Assembly (NCBI RefSeq): GCF_900115195.1
Contig: NZ_FOVO01000025.1
Location: forward strand, 1 to 57,648
Length of the DNA: 57,648 nt
Source of the DNA: Xenorhabdus japonica
Lineage (GTDB): Bacteria; Pseudomonadota; Gammaproteobacteria; Enterobacterales; Enterobacteriaceae
Direction of reading: 5' to 3'
The position numbers were made by a program, and so were the translations under genes. Shown piece by piece: positions 45,844 to 55,079 of the stretch; within the stretch, counting starts at the first letter, position 1; every line of letters starts with the position of its first letter. Below the pieces are notes generated by a model. The model was given only the letters and a program-made list of their open reading frames with translations, ran no database searches and was not told the origin of the DNA.

Positions 45844-46131
45844 ATGAACGATACCGATTGGCCTTTGTATGAAGTCTTCGTCCGCAGTAAACAGGGATTG
45901 GCGCACCGCCATGTTGGCAGCCTCCACGCGGCAGATGATCAAATGGCATTGGAGAACGCACGCGATGCCTACACCCGGCGCAATGAAGGCTGCTCGATCT
46001 GGGTCGTACAATCCATCCATCTGGTGGCTTCACAACCGGAAGAACGCGGTGCTTTTTTCGAACCCTCAGAAGACAAAATTTACCGCCATCCGACTTTCTA
46101 CGCCATTCCTGATGGCATCAAGAATATGTAG
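45844..46131 (+). CDS. paaB: Phenylacetyl-CoA epoxidase subunit PaaB
   Basis: PaaB (95 residues from the ATG at 45844) is a small structural subunit that bridges PaaAC units of the epoxidase. WPLYEVFVRSKQGLAHRHVG and ALENARDAYTRRNEGCSIWV are diagnostic. The gap to paaA is 166 bp because of the ERIC insertion; the ribosome-binding site GGGAG lies just right of the ERIC. Confidence 0.96.
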   Translation: MNDTDWPLYEVFVRSKQGLAHRHVGSLHAADDQMALENARDAYTRRNEGCSIWVVQSIHLVASQPEERGAFFEPSEDKIYRHPTFYAIPDGIKNM

Positions 46132-46142
46132 GAGACGGGAAT

Positions 46143-46919
46143 ATGAATATACACAGCGTCTCATCACCCAAGCATGCTCTATTCAAATACGTACTTCGTC
46201 AGGGAGATACCCCACTGATTCTGGCACAACGCCTGTGCGAGTGGTGTGGACATGCACCAGAGCTGGAAATAGATCTCGCCCTGTCCAATATTGGCCTCGA
46301 TCTACTGGGACAAGCACGCCATTTCCTCAGTTATGCAGCTACCCTTTCAGGAAACGGGCTGAATGAAGATCATTTGGCATTTGAGCGCGATGAGCGTGAA
46401 TTCTTCAATCTGCTGCTGGTGGAACAACCCAATGGCGGCTTTAACGACACATTGGTACGCCAGTTTTTTATCGATGCCTATCACGTCCTGCTGCATCAAG
46501 TTCTGGGACAAAGCCGTGATCCCCAATTGGCAGCCATCAGTGCCAAATCATTAAAAGAAGTGGAATATCACCTGCGATTCAGCCGGGGTTGGATGATTAG
46601 ATTGGGAGATGGAACAGAACTGAGCCATGAAAAAATCCAGCAGTCCATCAACCAACTGTGGCGCTTTACCGGCGAACTATTCCATTACGACGAAATAGAG
46701 CAGCAACTGGCAGAAGAAGGTATTGCCGTTGATCCCAGTACCTTGCATGAACCGTGGCAGCAAATCATCAAGGAAACGTTCGCCGAAGCCACGTTAGAAA
46801 TGCCACAGGAGACACCTTATCGACAAGGCGGAAAGCAAGGACTGCATACAGAACATTTAGGATACATATTGGCAGAAATGCAGTACCTGCAACACACCTA
46901 TCCCGACTGTAACTGGTAG
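46143..46919 (+). CDS. paaC: Phenylacetyl-CoA epoxidase subunit PaaC
   Basis: PaaC (258 residues) is the ferritin-like but non-catalytic partner of PaaA. LAQRLCEWCGHAPELEIDLA, NIGLDLLGQARHFLSYAA and KEVEYHLRFSRGWMIRLGDG are typical. It begins 11 bp after paaB. Confidence 0.96.
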   Translation: MNIHSVSSPKHALFKYVLRQGDTPLILAQRLCEWCGHAPELEIDLALSNIGLDLLGQARHFLSYAATLSGNGLNEDHLAFERDEREFFNLLLVEQPNGGFNDTLVRQFFIDAYHVLLHQVLGQSRDPQLAAISAKSLKEVEYHLRFSRGWMIRLGDGTELSHEKIQQSINQLWRFTGELFHYDEIEQQLAEEGIAVDPSTLHEPWQQIIKETFAEATLEMPQETPYRQGGKQGLHTEHLGYILAEMQYLQHTYPDCNW

Positions 46920-46985
46920 TAAAAATGGATAGTAAAAATAAATAGCAAAAACGGATGGCAGAACGGATAGCAACGGGAGGAAATC
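46920..46985 (+). repeat. Degenerate short repeats between paaC and paaD
   Basis: The spacer is made of variants of GGATAGTAAAAA and CGGATRGCA in tandem (for example TAAAAATGGATAGTAAAAAT and CAAAAACGGATGGCAGAACG). It has no stem or gene and ends in the paaD ribosome-binding site GGGAGG. Confidence 0.6.
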
Positions 46986-47504
46986 ATGGAACAGCAATGC
47001 AATACACACTTTTATTCAGAGATTCAGCCGCCGGAAATTCACCAAATCTGGCAATGCCTGCACCAAATTGCCGATCCAGAACTTCCTGCGCTCTCCATTA
47101 CCGATCTTGGCATGATACGGGCTGTCACACCGTTACAAAATGGTTGGCGGGTGACATTTACCCCGACATATTCCGGCTGTCCTGCAACGGAATATCTAAT
47201 CGAAGCCATTCAGGAAACACTGGCACAAGCAGGTTTTTCTCCGGTGTATATCGAAGTGAGTCTGGCTCCTGCGTGGACAACCGACTGGATAAAGACCGAT
47301 GCCAGACAACGCCTGCGAGAATCCGGTATTGCACCACCTCAGGGGTTGATTTGTGAAAAAATGGCGAACATGGAACCCATCACCTGCCCGTATTGTGGCA
47401 GTCATGAAACAGAAAAAATCAGCGAATTTGGTTCCACTGCCTGTAAAGCCCTTTATCGCTGTCGAGATTGTTTGGAACCATTTGATTATTTCAAATGCAT
47501 TTAA
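46986..47504 (+). CDS. paaD: PaaD, Fe-S maturation factor of the epoxidase
   Basis: PaaD (172 residues) is a MIP18/SufT-like protein needed for assembly of the epoxidase, probably for Fe-S cluster supply to PaaE. The DUF59 core (LPALSITDLGMIRAVTP, FTPTYSGCPATEYL) is followed by a C-terminal zinc ribbon (CPYCGSHETEKI, then YRCRDCLEPFDYFKC). It is in the usual position between paaC and paaE. Confidence 0.95.
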   Translation: MEQQCNTHFYSEIQPPEIHQIWQCLHQIADPELPALSITDLGMIRAVTPLQNGWRVTFTPTYSGCPATEYLIEAIQETLAQAGFSPVYIEVSLAPAWTTDWIKTDARQRLRESGIAPPQGLICEKMANMEPITCPYCGSHETEKISEFGSTACKALYRCRDCLEPFDYFKCI

Positions 47505-47530
47505 CGAGGGATTTAACAAGGGAGTAGAAG

Positions 47531-48613
47531 ATGTTTCACCGCCATAGCTTTCACCATCTAAGCATTGCCGCCATCGAACGGGAAACACCTGATGCCGTCA
47601 CCGTTACCCTGCATATTCCCAATGAGCTGAAAAAATATTTCTGCTATCACCCGGGCCAGCACCTGACACTCAAGGCAAAAGTGGGTAATGAAGAACTACG
47701 CCGCTGCTACTCCATCTGTAGCTCACCGCTGGATGGCGTATTACAAATTGGCGTCAAAGCCATTTATCAAGGCCGTTTTTCGACCTTCATCAACCAGCAA
47801 TTAAAAGTCGGGGATAAGCTGGAAGTCATGCAGCCACAAGGCAGTTTTGGCCATCGCCCCAATACAGACCAACAGGGACATTATTTGTCCATTGCCGCCG
47901 GTTCGGGTATCACCCCCATTCTATCTATCATCAAAAGTACGCTGGCATTGGAACCGAATAGTACCTTCACCCTGATCTATGGTAATCGCACCAGCCGCTC
48001 CGTCATGTTCAAAGAGGCGTTAGCCGATCTCAAAAATCGCTACCTGACCCGTTTTCAGGTGCTGTACCTGTTCAGTCAGGAAACCACCGATAGCCCACTG
48101 TTTAACGGACGCATTGATACTGAACACCTGCACCGCATCGGCAAAACTCTGCTTAATTTTTCTCAGTTTGACCATGCTTTTCTCTGTGGCCCTGAAACTA
48201 TGTTGGATGATGCCCATTCTGCGCTGGAGCAGGCGGGAATACCTACTGAGCGCATCCATAGTGAACGTTTCAATACCGGACGCACCCACAAAGCTACGAC
48301 GAATTCCCGCCCTGCCAATCTCGCAGAGCGCAGTGAAACCCGCGTAGAGATCCATTTGGATGGCCGCACCCTCCACATTGTCATGAACGCCAAAGACGAC
48401 AGCATCCTAGATGCCGCATTACGTCAGGGCGCAGATTTGCCCTACGCCTGCAAAGGAGGAGTGTGCGCTACCTGCAAATGCCAACTTAAATCCGGCGAAG
48501 TGGACATGAGAGTAAACTACAGCCTCGAACCCGATCAATTGGCTGCTGGTTATATTTTAAGTTGCCAATCATGGCCGAAAGGCGATGGCGTGATTGTCGA
48601 TTTTGATGTCTAG
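47531..48613 (+). CDS. paaE: Phenylacetyl-CoA epoxidase reductase PaaE
   Basis: PaaE (360 residues) feeds electrons from NADPH to PaaA. In order it has an FAD-binding barrel (RRCYSICSSPLDG), an NAD(P)-binding domain (SIAAGSGITPILSIIK, FLCGPETMLDDA) and a plant-type [2Fe-2S] ferredoxin domain with its Cys set (YACKGGVCATCKCQL, then ILSCQSWPKG). Confidence 0.97.
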   Translation: MFHRHSFHHLSIAAIERETPDAVTVTLHIPNELKKYFCYHPGQHLTLKAKVGNEELRRCYSICSSPLDGVLQIGVKAIYQGRFSTFINQQLKVGDKLEVMQPQGSFGHRPNTDQQGHYLSIAAGSGITPILSIIKSTLALEPNSTFTLIYGNRTSRSVMFKEALADLKNRYLTRFQVLYLFSQETTDSPLFNGRIDTEHLHRIGKTLLNFSQFDHAFLCGPETMLDDAHSALEQAGIPTERIHSERFNTGRTHKATTNSRPANLAERSETRVEIHLDGRTLHIVMNAKDDSILDAALRQGADLPYACKGGVCATCKCQLKSGEVDMRVNYSLEPDQLAAGYILSCQSWPKGDGVIVDFDV

Positions 48614-48658
48614 CAGCGATATCTAACAGGAATCCAACACAGATAGCGAGGAGCCGCC

Positions 48659-49432
48659 ATGAATCAGGAGTGGATTTTATGCCACCAGCAGCAAAGAGTG
48701 CGCACACTGACCCTCAACCGACCAGAAGTACGCAACGCTCTCAGCAATGACTGCCTCGAACAACTTGTACAGCAATTGGAACTGGCAGATGCAGATAACG
48801 GCACAGGAGCGATTGTTATTACGGGATCAATGCGCTGTTTTGCTGCCGGCGCAGACCTGAAAGAACTACAGAAACAAAGCGTTGCTACAGCTATCACTGA
48901 TCTCCGTCCGCAACTCTGGCAACGTTTACACCATATCAGCAAGCCTTTGATCTCTGCCGTCAATGGCTACGCGCTTGGGGCTGGCTGCGAACTGGCATTG
49001 GCTTGTGATTTAGTGATTTGTGGAGAAAACGCCCGTTTCGGTCTGCCAGAAATTACCTTAGGGCTGATACCGGGGGCGGGGGGAACACAACGACTCATTC
49101 GCAGTGTTGGCAAAGCGCTTGCTTACCAGATGGTACTAACCGGAGAAGCTATCGGTTCCCATCAAGCCCAAGAAGCGGGGCTGGTCAGCGAAGTGTGCAC
49201 TGATGCCCTGACGTTAGAACGTGCAGAGCAGATCGCACAACGCATCAGTGAGTTTTCCCCTCTGGCACTGCGGGCAGCCAAAGCCTCCCTCAAAGTCGCA
49301 CAAGAAACGAGCCTGTCACAAGGGTTGCTCGCCGAACGCCAACACTTTGTTGCTTTGGCGGGAACAACCGATCGGCAGGAAGGCATCACTGCCTTTCTGG
49401 AAAAACGTCAACCAATTTTCAAAGGATATTGA
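48659..49432 (+). CDS. paaF: 2,3-dehydroadipyl-CoA hydratase PaaF
   Basis: PaaF (257 residues) is a crotonase-family enzyme that hydrates 2,3-dehydroadipyl-CoA in the lower part of the pathway. LTLNRPEVRNALSND, the oxyanion segment CFAAGADLKEL, and AVNGYALGAGCELALACDLV with LGLIPGAGGTQRL containing the catalytic Glu region are visible. It is followed by paaG after three bases. Confidence 0.95.
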   Translation: MNQEWILCHQQQRVRTLTLNRPEVRNALSNDCLEQLVQQLELADADNGTGAIVITGSMRCFAAGADLKELQKQSVATAITDLRPQLWQRLHHISKPLISAVNGYALGAGCELALACDLVICGENARFGLPEITLGLIPGAGGTQRLIRSVGKALAYQMVLTGEAIGSHQAQEAGLVSEVCTDALTLERAEQIAQRISEFSPLALRAAKASLKVAQETSLSQGLLAERQHFVALAGTTDRQEGITAFLEKRQPIFKGY

Positions 49433-49435
49433 TAG

Positions 49436-50233
49436 ATGGAAAACATGCCAATAGTACTCACTGATATAAACACAGGTGTCCTGAGTATTACTCTCAACCG
49501 TCCAGAATGCCTCAATAGCTTTAACGAGGAACTACATCAACAACTAAGCAAGGCAATGGACATTGCTGAACAGGATGAATCCGTGCGCTGTGTCCTGCTC
49601 ACAGGAACCGGACGCGGCTTCTGTTCCGGGCAAGATTTAAGTGATCGCAATTCCATCATCTCTAATGGTGATATCCCCGACCTCGGTCAATCCGTTGAAC
49701 GCTACTATAATCCGCTGATCCGGCGCATGACTTCCCTGCCCAAACCCATTATCTGCGCCATCAACGGTGTAGCCGCAGGTGCTGGTGTCTCCCTTGCCCT
49801 GGCTTGTGACATTGTCATCGCATCCCGCACAGCCAGCTTCATTCAGGCTTTCTGCCGCATTGGCCTGACACCAGATTCCGGCGGTAGCTGGTTCCTGCCC
49901 CATAAAATTGGGCAAGCACGCGCCATGGGAATGGCATTATTGGGAGAAAAAATCAGCGCTGAGCAAGCACTGGATTGGGGCATGATCTGGCAAGTCGTCA
50001 AACCCGAAGAGTTGGAAGATAAAACACAGGAACTCGCCCGACACCTTGCCACCCAACCCACCGTAGCACTTGGCTGCACCAAGCAAGCGACTTATGCCGC
50101 AGTATCCAATACGCTGGATCAACAGCTTGATCTCGAACGTGATTTACAACGTCGTTGCGGACACAGTGAAGATTTCCGTGAGGGTATCAGTACATTCATG
50201 GAAAAACGCCAGCCAACGTTCAAGGGGAAATAA
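49436..50233 (+). CDS. paaG: 1,2-epoxyphenylacetyl-CoA isomerase PaaG
   Basis: PaaG (265 residues) is the crotonase-family isomerase that turns the ring epoxide into oxepin-CoA and also acts on a later intermediate. LNRPECLNSFNEEL, TGRGFCSGQDLSDR, and AINGVAAGAGVSLALACDIV with IGLTPDSGGSWFLP are close to E. coli PaaG (Asp in place of Glu in the last segment is typical of PaaG). Confidence 0.95.
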   Translation: MENMPIVLTDINTGVLSITLNRPECLNSFNEELHQQLSKAMDIAEQDESVRCVLLTGTGRGFCSGQDLSDRNSIISNGDIPDLGQSVERYYNPLIRRMTSLPKPIICAINGVAAGAGVSLALACDIVIASRTASFIQAFCRIGLTPDSGGSWFLPHKIGQARAMGMALLGEKISAEQALDWGMIWQVVKPEELEDKTQELARHLATQPTVALGCTKQATYAAVSNTLDQQLDLERDLQRRCGHSEDFREGISTFMEKRQPTFKGK

Positions 50234-50235
50234 TC

Positions 50236-51837
50236 ATGACCACGCCTCTGCTCTACGGTCCCATAGCCGTTATTGGGGCGGGAACAATGGGTATCGGCAT
50301 TGCTCAGGTCGCGGCTCAAGCAGGACATTCCGTCCTGCTGTTTGATGTCAATAGCGAAGCCGTAAGTCAGGCACTGGATAATCTACGCACCCGCCTGCAT
50401 CAACGTGTGAAAGCAGGCAAAGCAGAAGCCGGCACAACAGAAGCCCTGTTACAGCGCATCACCCAAGTCAATTCATTACATGCACTGGCATCGTGTGGGC
50501 TGGTAATTGAGGCGATTGTTGAGCAATTGGAAGCTAAACAAAATCTCTTCCAGCAACTGGAATCCATTTGTTCAAACCAAACCCTGTTTGCCAGCAACAC
50601 CTCATCATTGTCGATTACTGCCATTGCCCGTGTCCTGTCTATGCCACAGCGCATGGTTGGACTACATTTTTTCAATCCAGCTCCCCTGATGAGGCTGGTG
50701 GAAATCGTACAAGGTCTGGAAACATCCCCCCGAACGGTGGCAACGCTAAAAACCCTCGTGACCGACTGGAAAAAACAGCCGGTGATTTGCCGTTCTACAC
50801 CGGGATTTATCGTCAATCGCATCGCCCGTCCATTCTATGCAGAAGCCTTGCGTGCACTGGAAGAGCAGATTGCAACTCCCGCCACGCTGGATGCAATCCT
50901 CAAAGAATCTGGTGGTTTTGCGATGGGTCCATTACAACTGATGGATTTGATCGGCCATGACGTTAACTACACCGTGACTGAATCCCTGTTCCATGCTTTC
51001 CACGGCGATCCTCGCTTTCAGCCTTCATTGCAGCAGAAAGAGCTGGTGGATGCCGATCATCTCGGACGCAAACGTGGTCGCGGTTTCTACGTCTATGACG
51101 TAAAGAAAAAAGATACTCAGCCACAACCCAAAATAGAACCGAAACAGAGCAAAACCCAAAAACAGCCGATGCGGATCAAAGCAACAGGGAATTGGGCAGC
51201 CTTACCTCATTTCGTTGCCTTGCTACAGAAACCAGAATTGCAGCAATACGGAATCATCTTCGAAGAAAGCAAAAATGACCGATTCCACTCCCCGACTTTA
51301 CAGATTGATGACGTACTCTTGGTGCTGACCAAGGGAAGAACCTGCTCCCAGATTGCTGACGAAGTCAGAGCACCCGTAATGCAATTTGATCTTTCTGCCA
51401 ATCACCAATCGGCTTCCATTATTACACTCAGTGCTGCTTGCCAGAATACGCCGCAACAAACCGCAAAAGTGATAGGCTTTCTGCAATCTCTTGGCAAGCA
51501 AGTGATTTACCTGCCGGATTACCCTGCCCTGCTAACGATGCGTACCGTCGTCATGCTGTGTAACGAAGCACTGGATGCCATCAACAAAGGGATCGCCTGT
51601 GCTGAAGATATCGATCTGGCGATGTGCCACGGGGTGAATTATCCCATCGGCCCACTGGCATGGGGTGGGCAACTGGGTTGGAAACATATTCTCAGCACAC
51701 TGGAAAATTTGCAGAAATTCTATGGGGAACCCCGTTACCGTCCAGCTCCCTTGCTGCGCCAGCTGGCGGCGGGGCATACCCAATTACTCTTCCCACTGGC
51801 CAAGAACCACAAAAAAGGGGATACCCATGCAAAATAA
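50236..51837 (+). CDS. paaH: 3-hydroxyadipyl-CoA dehydrogenase PaaH
   Basis: PaaH oxidises 3-hydroxyadipyl-CoA with NAD. The Rossmann motif is VIGAGTMGIGIAQVAAQAGH at residues 12-31. VGLHFFNPAPLMRLVEIVQG and the catalytic region GFIVNRIARPFYAEAL follow, then a second dehydrogenase C-terminal domain with GVNYPIGPLAWGGQLG. At 533 residues it is about 60 longer than E. coli PaaH; part of this is a Lys/Gln/Pro-rich linker after residue 290. Its last 11 bp overlap paaI. Confidence 0.96.
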   Translation: MTTPLLYGPIAVIGAGTMGIGIAQVAAQAGHSVLLFDVNSEAVSQALDNLRTRLHQRVKAGKAEAGTTEALLQRITQVNSLHALASCGLVIEAIVEQLEAKQNLFQQLESICSNQTLFASNTSSLSITAIARVLSMPQRMVGLHFFNPAPLMRLVEIVQGLETSPRTVATLKTLVTDWKKQPVICRSTPGFIVNRIARPFYAEALRALEEQIATPATLDAILKESGGFAMGPLQLMDLIGHDVNYTVTESLFHAFHGDPRFQPSLQQKELVDADHLGRKRGRGFYVYDVKKKDTQPQPKIEPKQSKTQKQPMRIKATGNWAALPHFVALLQKPELQQYGIIFEESKNDRFHSPTLQIDDVLLVLTKGRTCSQIADEVRAPVMQFDLSANHQSASIITLSAACQNTPQQTAKVIGFLQSLGKQVIYLPDYPALLTMRTVVMLCNEALDAINKGIACAEDIDLAMCHGVNYPIGPLAWGGQLGWKHILSTLENLQKFYGEPRYRPAPLLRQLAAGHTQLLFPLAKNHKKGDTHAK

Positions 51838-52258
51838 TGCCGCAAGTCAATTGGCTCGCCACCACGTTGAAATCATGTACGCTCAAGATGCCTGCGCCCA
51901 AACAATGGGAATGCATATTGAGCATATTGATGTCGGATTCGCCCGACTCAGCATGAAAATCATGCCCAACATGCTCAATGGTCATCAAAGTTGTCACGGT
52001 GGCATTCTGTTCAGTCTGGCGGATACCGCTTTCGCCTACGCCTGCAATAGTGAAGGATTGGCAGCAGTCGCTTCTGGCGGCAACATTGACTTCATCTGTC
52101 CGGCATTGGTTGGTGATCAACTGACCGCCACCGCTTCTGTTCGGCATCAAGGCAAAAAAACCGGCCTGTACGACGTGGAAATCATCAACCAGAACGGCAA
52201 AGTCGTGGCTATTTTCCGCGGTCACTCCCATCGCATCAGCCAGCCTATTTTGGATTAG
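51827..52258 (+). CDS. paaI: Hydroxyphenylacetyl-CoA thioesterase PaaI
   Basis: PaaI (143 residues from the ATG at 51827) is a hot-dog thioesterase that releases CoA from dead-end ring-hydroxylated phenylacetyl-CoA. The active segment NGHQSCHGGILFSLADTAFA and the later FICPALVGDQLTATA are typical. The start overlaps paaH; the longer frame upstream lies within paaH and is not real. Confidence 0.95.
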   Translation: MQNNAASQLARHHVEIMYAQDACAQTMGMHIEHIDVGFARLSMKIMPNMLNGHQSCHGGILFSLADTAFAYACNSEGLAAVASGGNIDFICPALVGDQLTATASVRHQGKKTGLYDVEIINQNGKVVAIFRGHSHRISQPILD

Positions 52259-52269
52259 AGAGAGCAATC

Positions 52270-53484
52270 ATGACCCATGCATTTATCTGTGATGGAATCC
52301 GAACCCCCATAGGACGTTATGGCGGTACGCTATCCAGCCTGCGGGCTGACGATCTAGCCGCCCTGCCACTACGGGCATTAATGGCCCGTTATCCGGCACT
52401 GGATTGGGGACAAATTGATGATGTCATCCTCGGCTGCGCCAATCAGGCAGGGGAAGATAACCGCAATGTCGCACGCATGGCCGTACTGCTGGCGGGACTG
52501 CCAGATACAATCTCTGGTACAACAGTTAATCGATTGTGTGGCTCCGGTCTGGATGCGCTGGCCTTCGCCGCTCGCAGCATTAAATCTGATGACGCCCAAC
52601 TGATTTTAACCGGTGGGGTTGAATCCATGACCCGTGCTCCTTTTGTGATGGGCAAAGCAGACAGTGCATTCAGCCGACAGGCTCAAGTCTTTGATACCAC
52701 ACTCGGCTGGCGTTTTATCAACCCCTTGATGCAACAACAGTTCGGCACAGACTCCATGCCAGAAACGGCAGAAAATGTTGCAGAACAGTTTCAAATCAGC
52801 CGTGATGACCAAGATGCCTTCGCCTTACGCAGCCAGCAACGTGCTGCCAGCGCGCAACAACGCGGTGTACTGGCCGAAGAAATCCTCCCTGTCACTCTGC
52901 CCCCAATCAATAAAAAAGGCGTAGCAACCGTTGTTTCACAGGATGAACATCTCCGACCAGAAACGACATTCGAACAGTTGCAACGGCTCAAAACCCCATT
53001 TCGTACTGGCGGCACGATTACCGCAGGTAACGCCTCCGGCGTCAACGATGGCGCAGCAGCGCTTATCATCGCCTCAGAAACGGCAGCATTACACCAAGGG
53101 CTTACACCACGGGCACTTATCATCGCAACAGCAACATGTGGCGTTGAGCCTCGCATTATGGGAATTGGGCCATTGCCGGCAACCCGCAAAATACTGGCAC
53201 TGACAGGCTTAAACCTAAACCAAATGGATGTTATTGAACTGAATGAGGCTTTCGCCGCCCAGTCACTGGCTGTTATGCGCCAACTGGGATTACCGGATGA
53301 TGCAGAACACGTAAACCCGAATGGAGGAGCCATTGCACTGGGGCACCCTCTTGGCATGAGCGGGGCTCGCCTTGCACTGACAGCCACCCTTGAACTGGAG
53401 CGACGCGCTGGTCGTTATGCCTTGTGCACCATGTGCATTGGCGTGGGACAGGGCATCGCCATGATTATTGAACGTATTTCATAG
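52270..53484 (+). CDS. paaJ: 3-oxoadipyl-CoA / 3-oxo-5,6-dehydrosuberyl-CoA thiolase PaaJ
   Basis: PaaJ (404 residues) makes both thiolytic cleavages of the pathway. The nucleophilic Cys lies in VNRLCGSGLDALAFAARSI, the His in GGAIALGHPLGMSGARL, and the second Cys in LCTMCIGVGQGIAMIIE. DGIRTPIGRYGGTLSSLR at the start is typical. Confidence 0.97.
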   Translation: MTHAFICDGIRTPIGRYGGTLSSLRADDLAALPLRALMARYPALDWGQIDDVILGCANQAGEDNRNVARMAVLLAGLPDTISGTTVNRLCGSGLDALAFAARSIKSDDAQLILTGGVESMTRAPFVMGKADSAFSRQAQVFDTTLGWRFINPLMQQQFGTDSMPETAENVAEQFQISRDDQDAFALRSQQRAASAQQRGVLAEEILPVTLPPINKKGVATVVSQDEHLRPETTFEQLQRLKTPFRTGGTITAGNASGVNDGAAALIIASETAALHQGLTPRALIIATATCGVEPRIMGIGPLPATRKILALTGLNLNQMDVIELNEAFAAQSLAVMRQLGLPDDAEHVNPNGGAIALGHPLGMSGARLALTATLELERRAGRYALCTMCIGVGQGIAMIIERIS

Positions 53485-53654
53485 CAACGATTTAAGCAAT
53501 AACGATTTATGCAGTAATGATTTATATAGAAACGCTTTTTTCAGTACCGATTTTCTTAGCAGCAATTGATACGCGATTACCTGATTTAACCAGCACCTGC
53601 ACATAACAATAAACACAACCTGTTACAAACAAGTCAACAAAAGGACAGGCAACT
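53485..53654 (+). other. paaJ-paaK spacer with tandem repeats
   Basis: From 53484 to 53524 a 14-base unit (GCAATAACGATTTA) is present about three times in degenerate form; the rest is AT-rich. No hairpin or gene is seen, so paaK is probably still cotranscribed. Confidence 0.5.
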
Positions 53655-54986
53655 ATGAGCAACAGCGTACAAAACCTAAAAAAATCCCCTGAACAACCTC
53701 TGGACTCCATTGAGTTTGCTTCACGTGATGAAATTCAGGCGTGGCAATTTAAACAGATAAAATGGACTCTCAATCACGCCTACAATAACGTTCCCATGTA
53801 TCGCCACAAATTTGATGCGGCAGGTGTCCATCCAAGTGATTTCAAGCAACTCGATGACATCACCAAATTTCCTTACACCACCAAACAAGATCTGCGGGAA
53901 CACTATCCTTTTGGCACCTTCGCCGTACCAATGGAGCAGGTTGTGCGCATTCATGCTTCATCCGGCACAACGGGACGCCCAACCGTAGTGGGTTATACCC
54001 GACGGGACATCGACATTTGGTCGGAGCTGGTCGCCCGTAGCCTGCGATTTGCGGGAGCGAGTACCAAAGACAAAGTCCACGTCGCCTACGGTTATGGCCT
54101 GTTCACAGGCGGACTGGGAGCGCACTATGGTGCCGAACGACTGGGAGCAGCGGTCATTCCCATGTCTGGCGGCAACACCGAAAAACAGGCGCAACTGATT
54201 ATGGATTTCAAGCCTGACATTATCATGATGACACCTTCTTACTGCCTGACTTTACTGGATGAACTGGAACATCAAATGGGTGGGGATGCCAGCACATGCT
54301 CCTTGCGTATTGGCATCTTTGGTGCAGAACCTTGGACGGCCGCTTTGCGTGCGGAGATTGAAACACGCATGGGCATCAAAGCATTGGATATCTACGGCCT
54401 GTCCGAAGTGATGGGGCCGGGCGTTGCGATGGAATCATTGGAATACGCTGACGGCTCCACCATTTGGGAGGATCATTTTTATCCTGAAGTGATTGATCCT
54501 GACAATCTGAATAATCTGGCCGATGGCAAAACCGGCGAACTGCTCCTCACTACCCTGACCAAAGAAGCCATGCCCGTGATCCGTTACCGCACCCGCGACC
54601 TGACACGTTTATTACCCGGTACAACACGTAATATGCGTCGTATGCACAGGATCACCGGACGTTCGGATGACATGCTGATTATCCGTGGCATCAACGTGTT
54701 CCCATCACAGGTAGAAGAACAGATTATCCGCTTTAAGGAACTCTCTCCTCACTATCAGCTGGAAATACATCGCAAGGGCAACCATGACTGCCTGTCAGTC
54801 AAAGTTGAACTGAAAGAGCCAAACCTGCTAAACCATGAACAGAGTTGCAACCTCTGTCATCAGTTGCGCCATCACATAAAATCAATGGTAGGACTTAGCA
54901 CAGATGTCAGCATCGTCAACTGTGGTGTCATTCCTCGCTCAGAAGGCAAGGCGGTGCGGGTCATCGACAATCGGCCACGCAAATAA
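53655..54986 (+). CDS. paaK: Phenylacetate-CoA ligase PaaK
   Basis: PaaK (443 residues) activates phenylacetate to phenylacetyl-CoA, the first step of the pathway. The P-loop is IHASSGTTGRPTVVGYTRRD, followed by YGYGLFTGGLGAHYGAERLG, DIYGLSEVMGPG and the C-terminal hinge RSDDMLIIRGINVFPSQVEE. It has the full family length. Confidence 0.97.
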   Translation: MSNSVQNLKKSPEQPLDSIEFASRDEIQAWQFKQIKWTLNHAYNNVPMYRHKFDAAGVHPSDFKQLDDITKFPYTTKQDLREHYPFGTFAVPMEQVVRIHASSGTTGRPTVVGYTRRDIDIWSELVARSLRFAGASTKDKVHVAYGYGLFTGGLGAHYGAERLGAAVIPMSGGNTEKQAQLIMDFKPDIIMMTPSYCLTLLDELEHQMGGDASTCSLRIGIFGAEPWTAALRAEIETRMGIKALDIYGLSEVMGPGVAMESLEYADGSTIWEDHFYPEVIDPDNLNNLADGKTGELLLTTLTKEAMPVIRYRTRDLTRLLPGTTRNMRRMHRITGRSDDMLIIRGINVFPSQVEEQIIRFKELSPHYQLEIHRKGNHDCLSVKVELKEPNLLNHEQSCNLCHQLRHHIKSMVGLSTDVSIVNCGVIPRSEGKAVRVIDNRPRK

Positions 54987-55079
54987 CCTTTTGCCACCGC
55001 AAGTTAAATAATGTGAAACGACGGTGGTCTTATAGTTATGCTAATGTCATGACACACTTTTGAGTAGATCACAAAAAAT

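Noticed and set aside
45707-46033. 108-codon minus-strand ORF across the ERIC and paaB
   Set aside because: It is antisense to paaB and its right-hand peptide is just ERIC read backwards, the same as at the start of the HEIGH gene.
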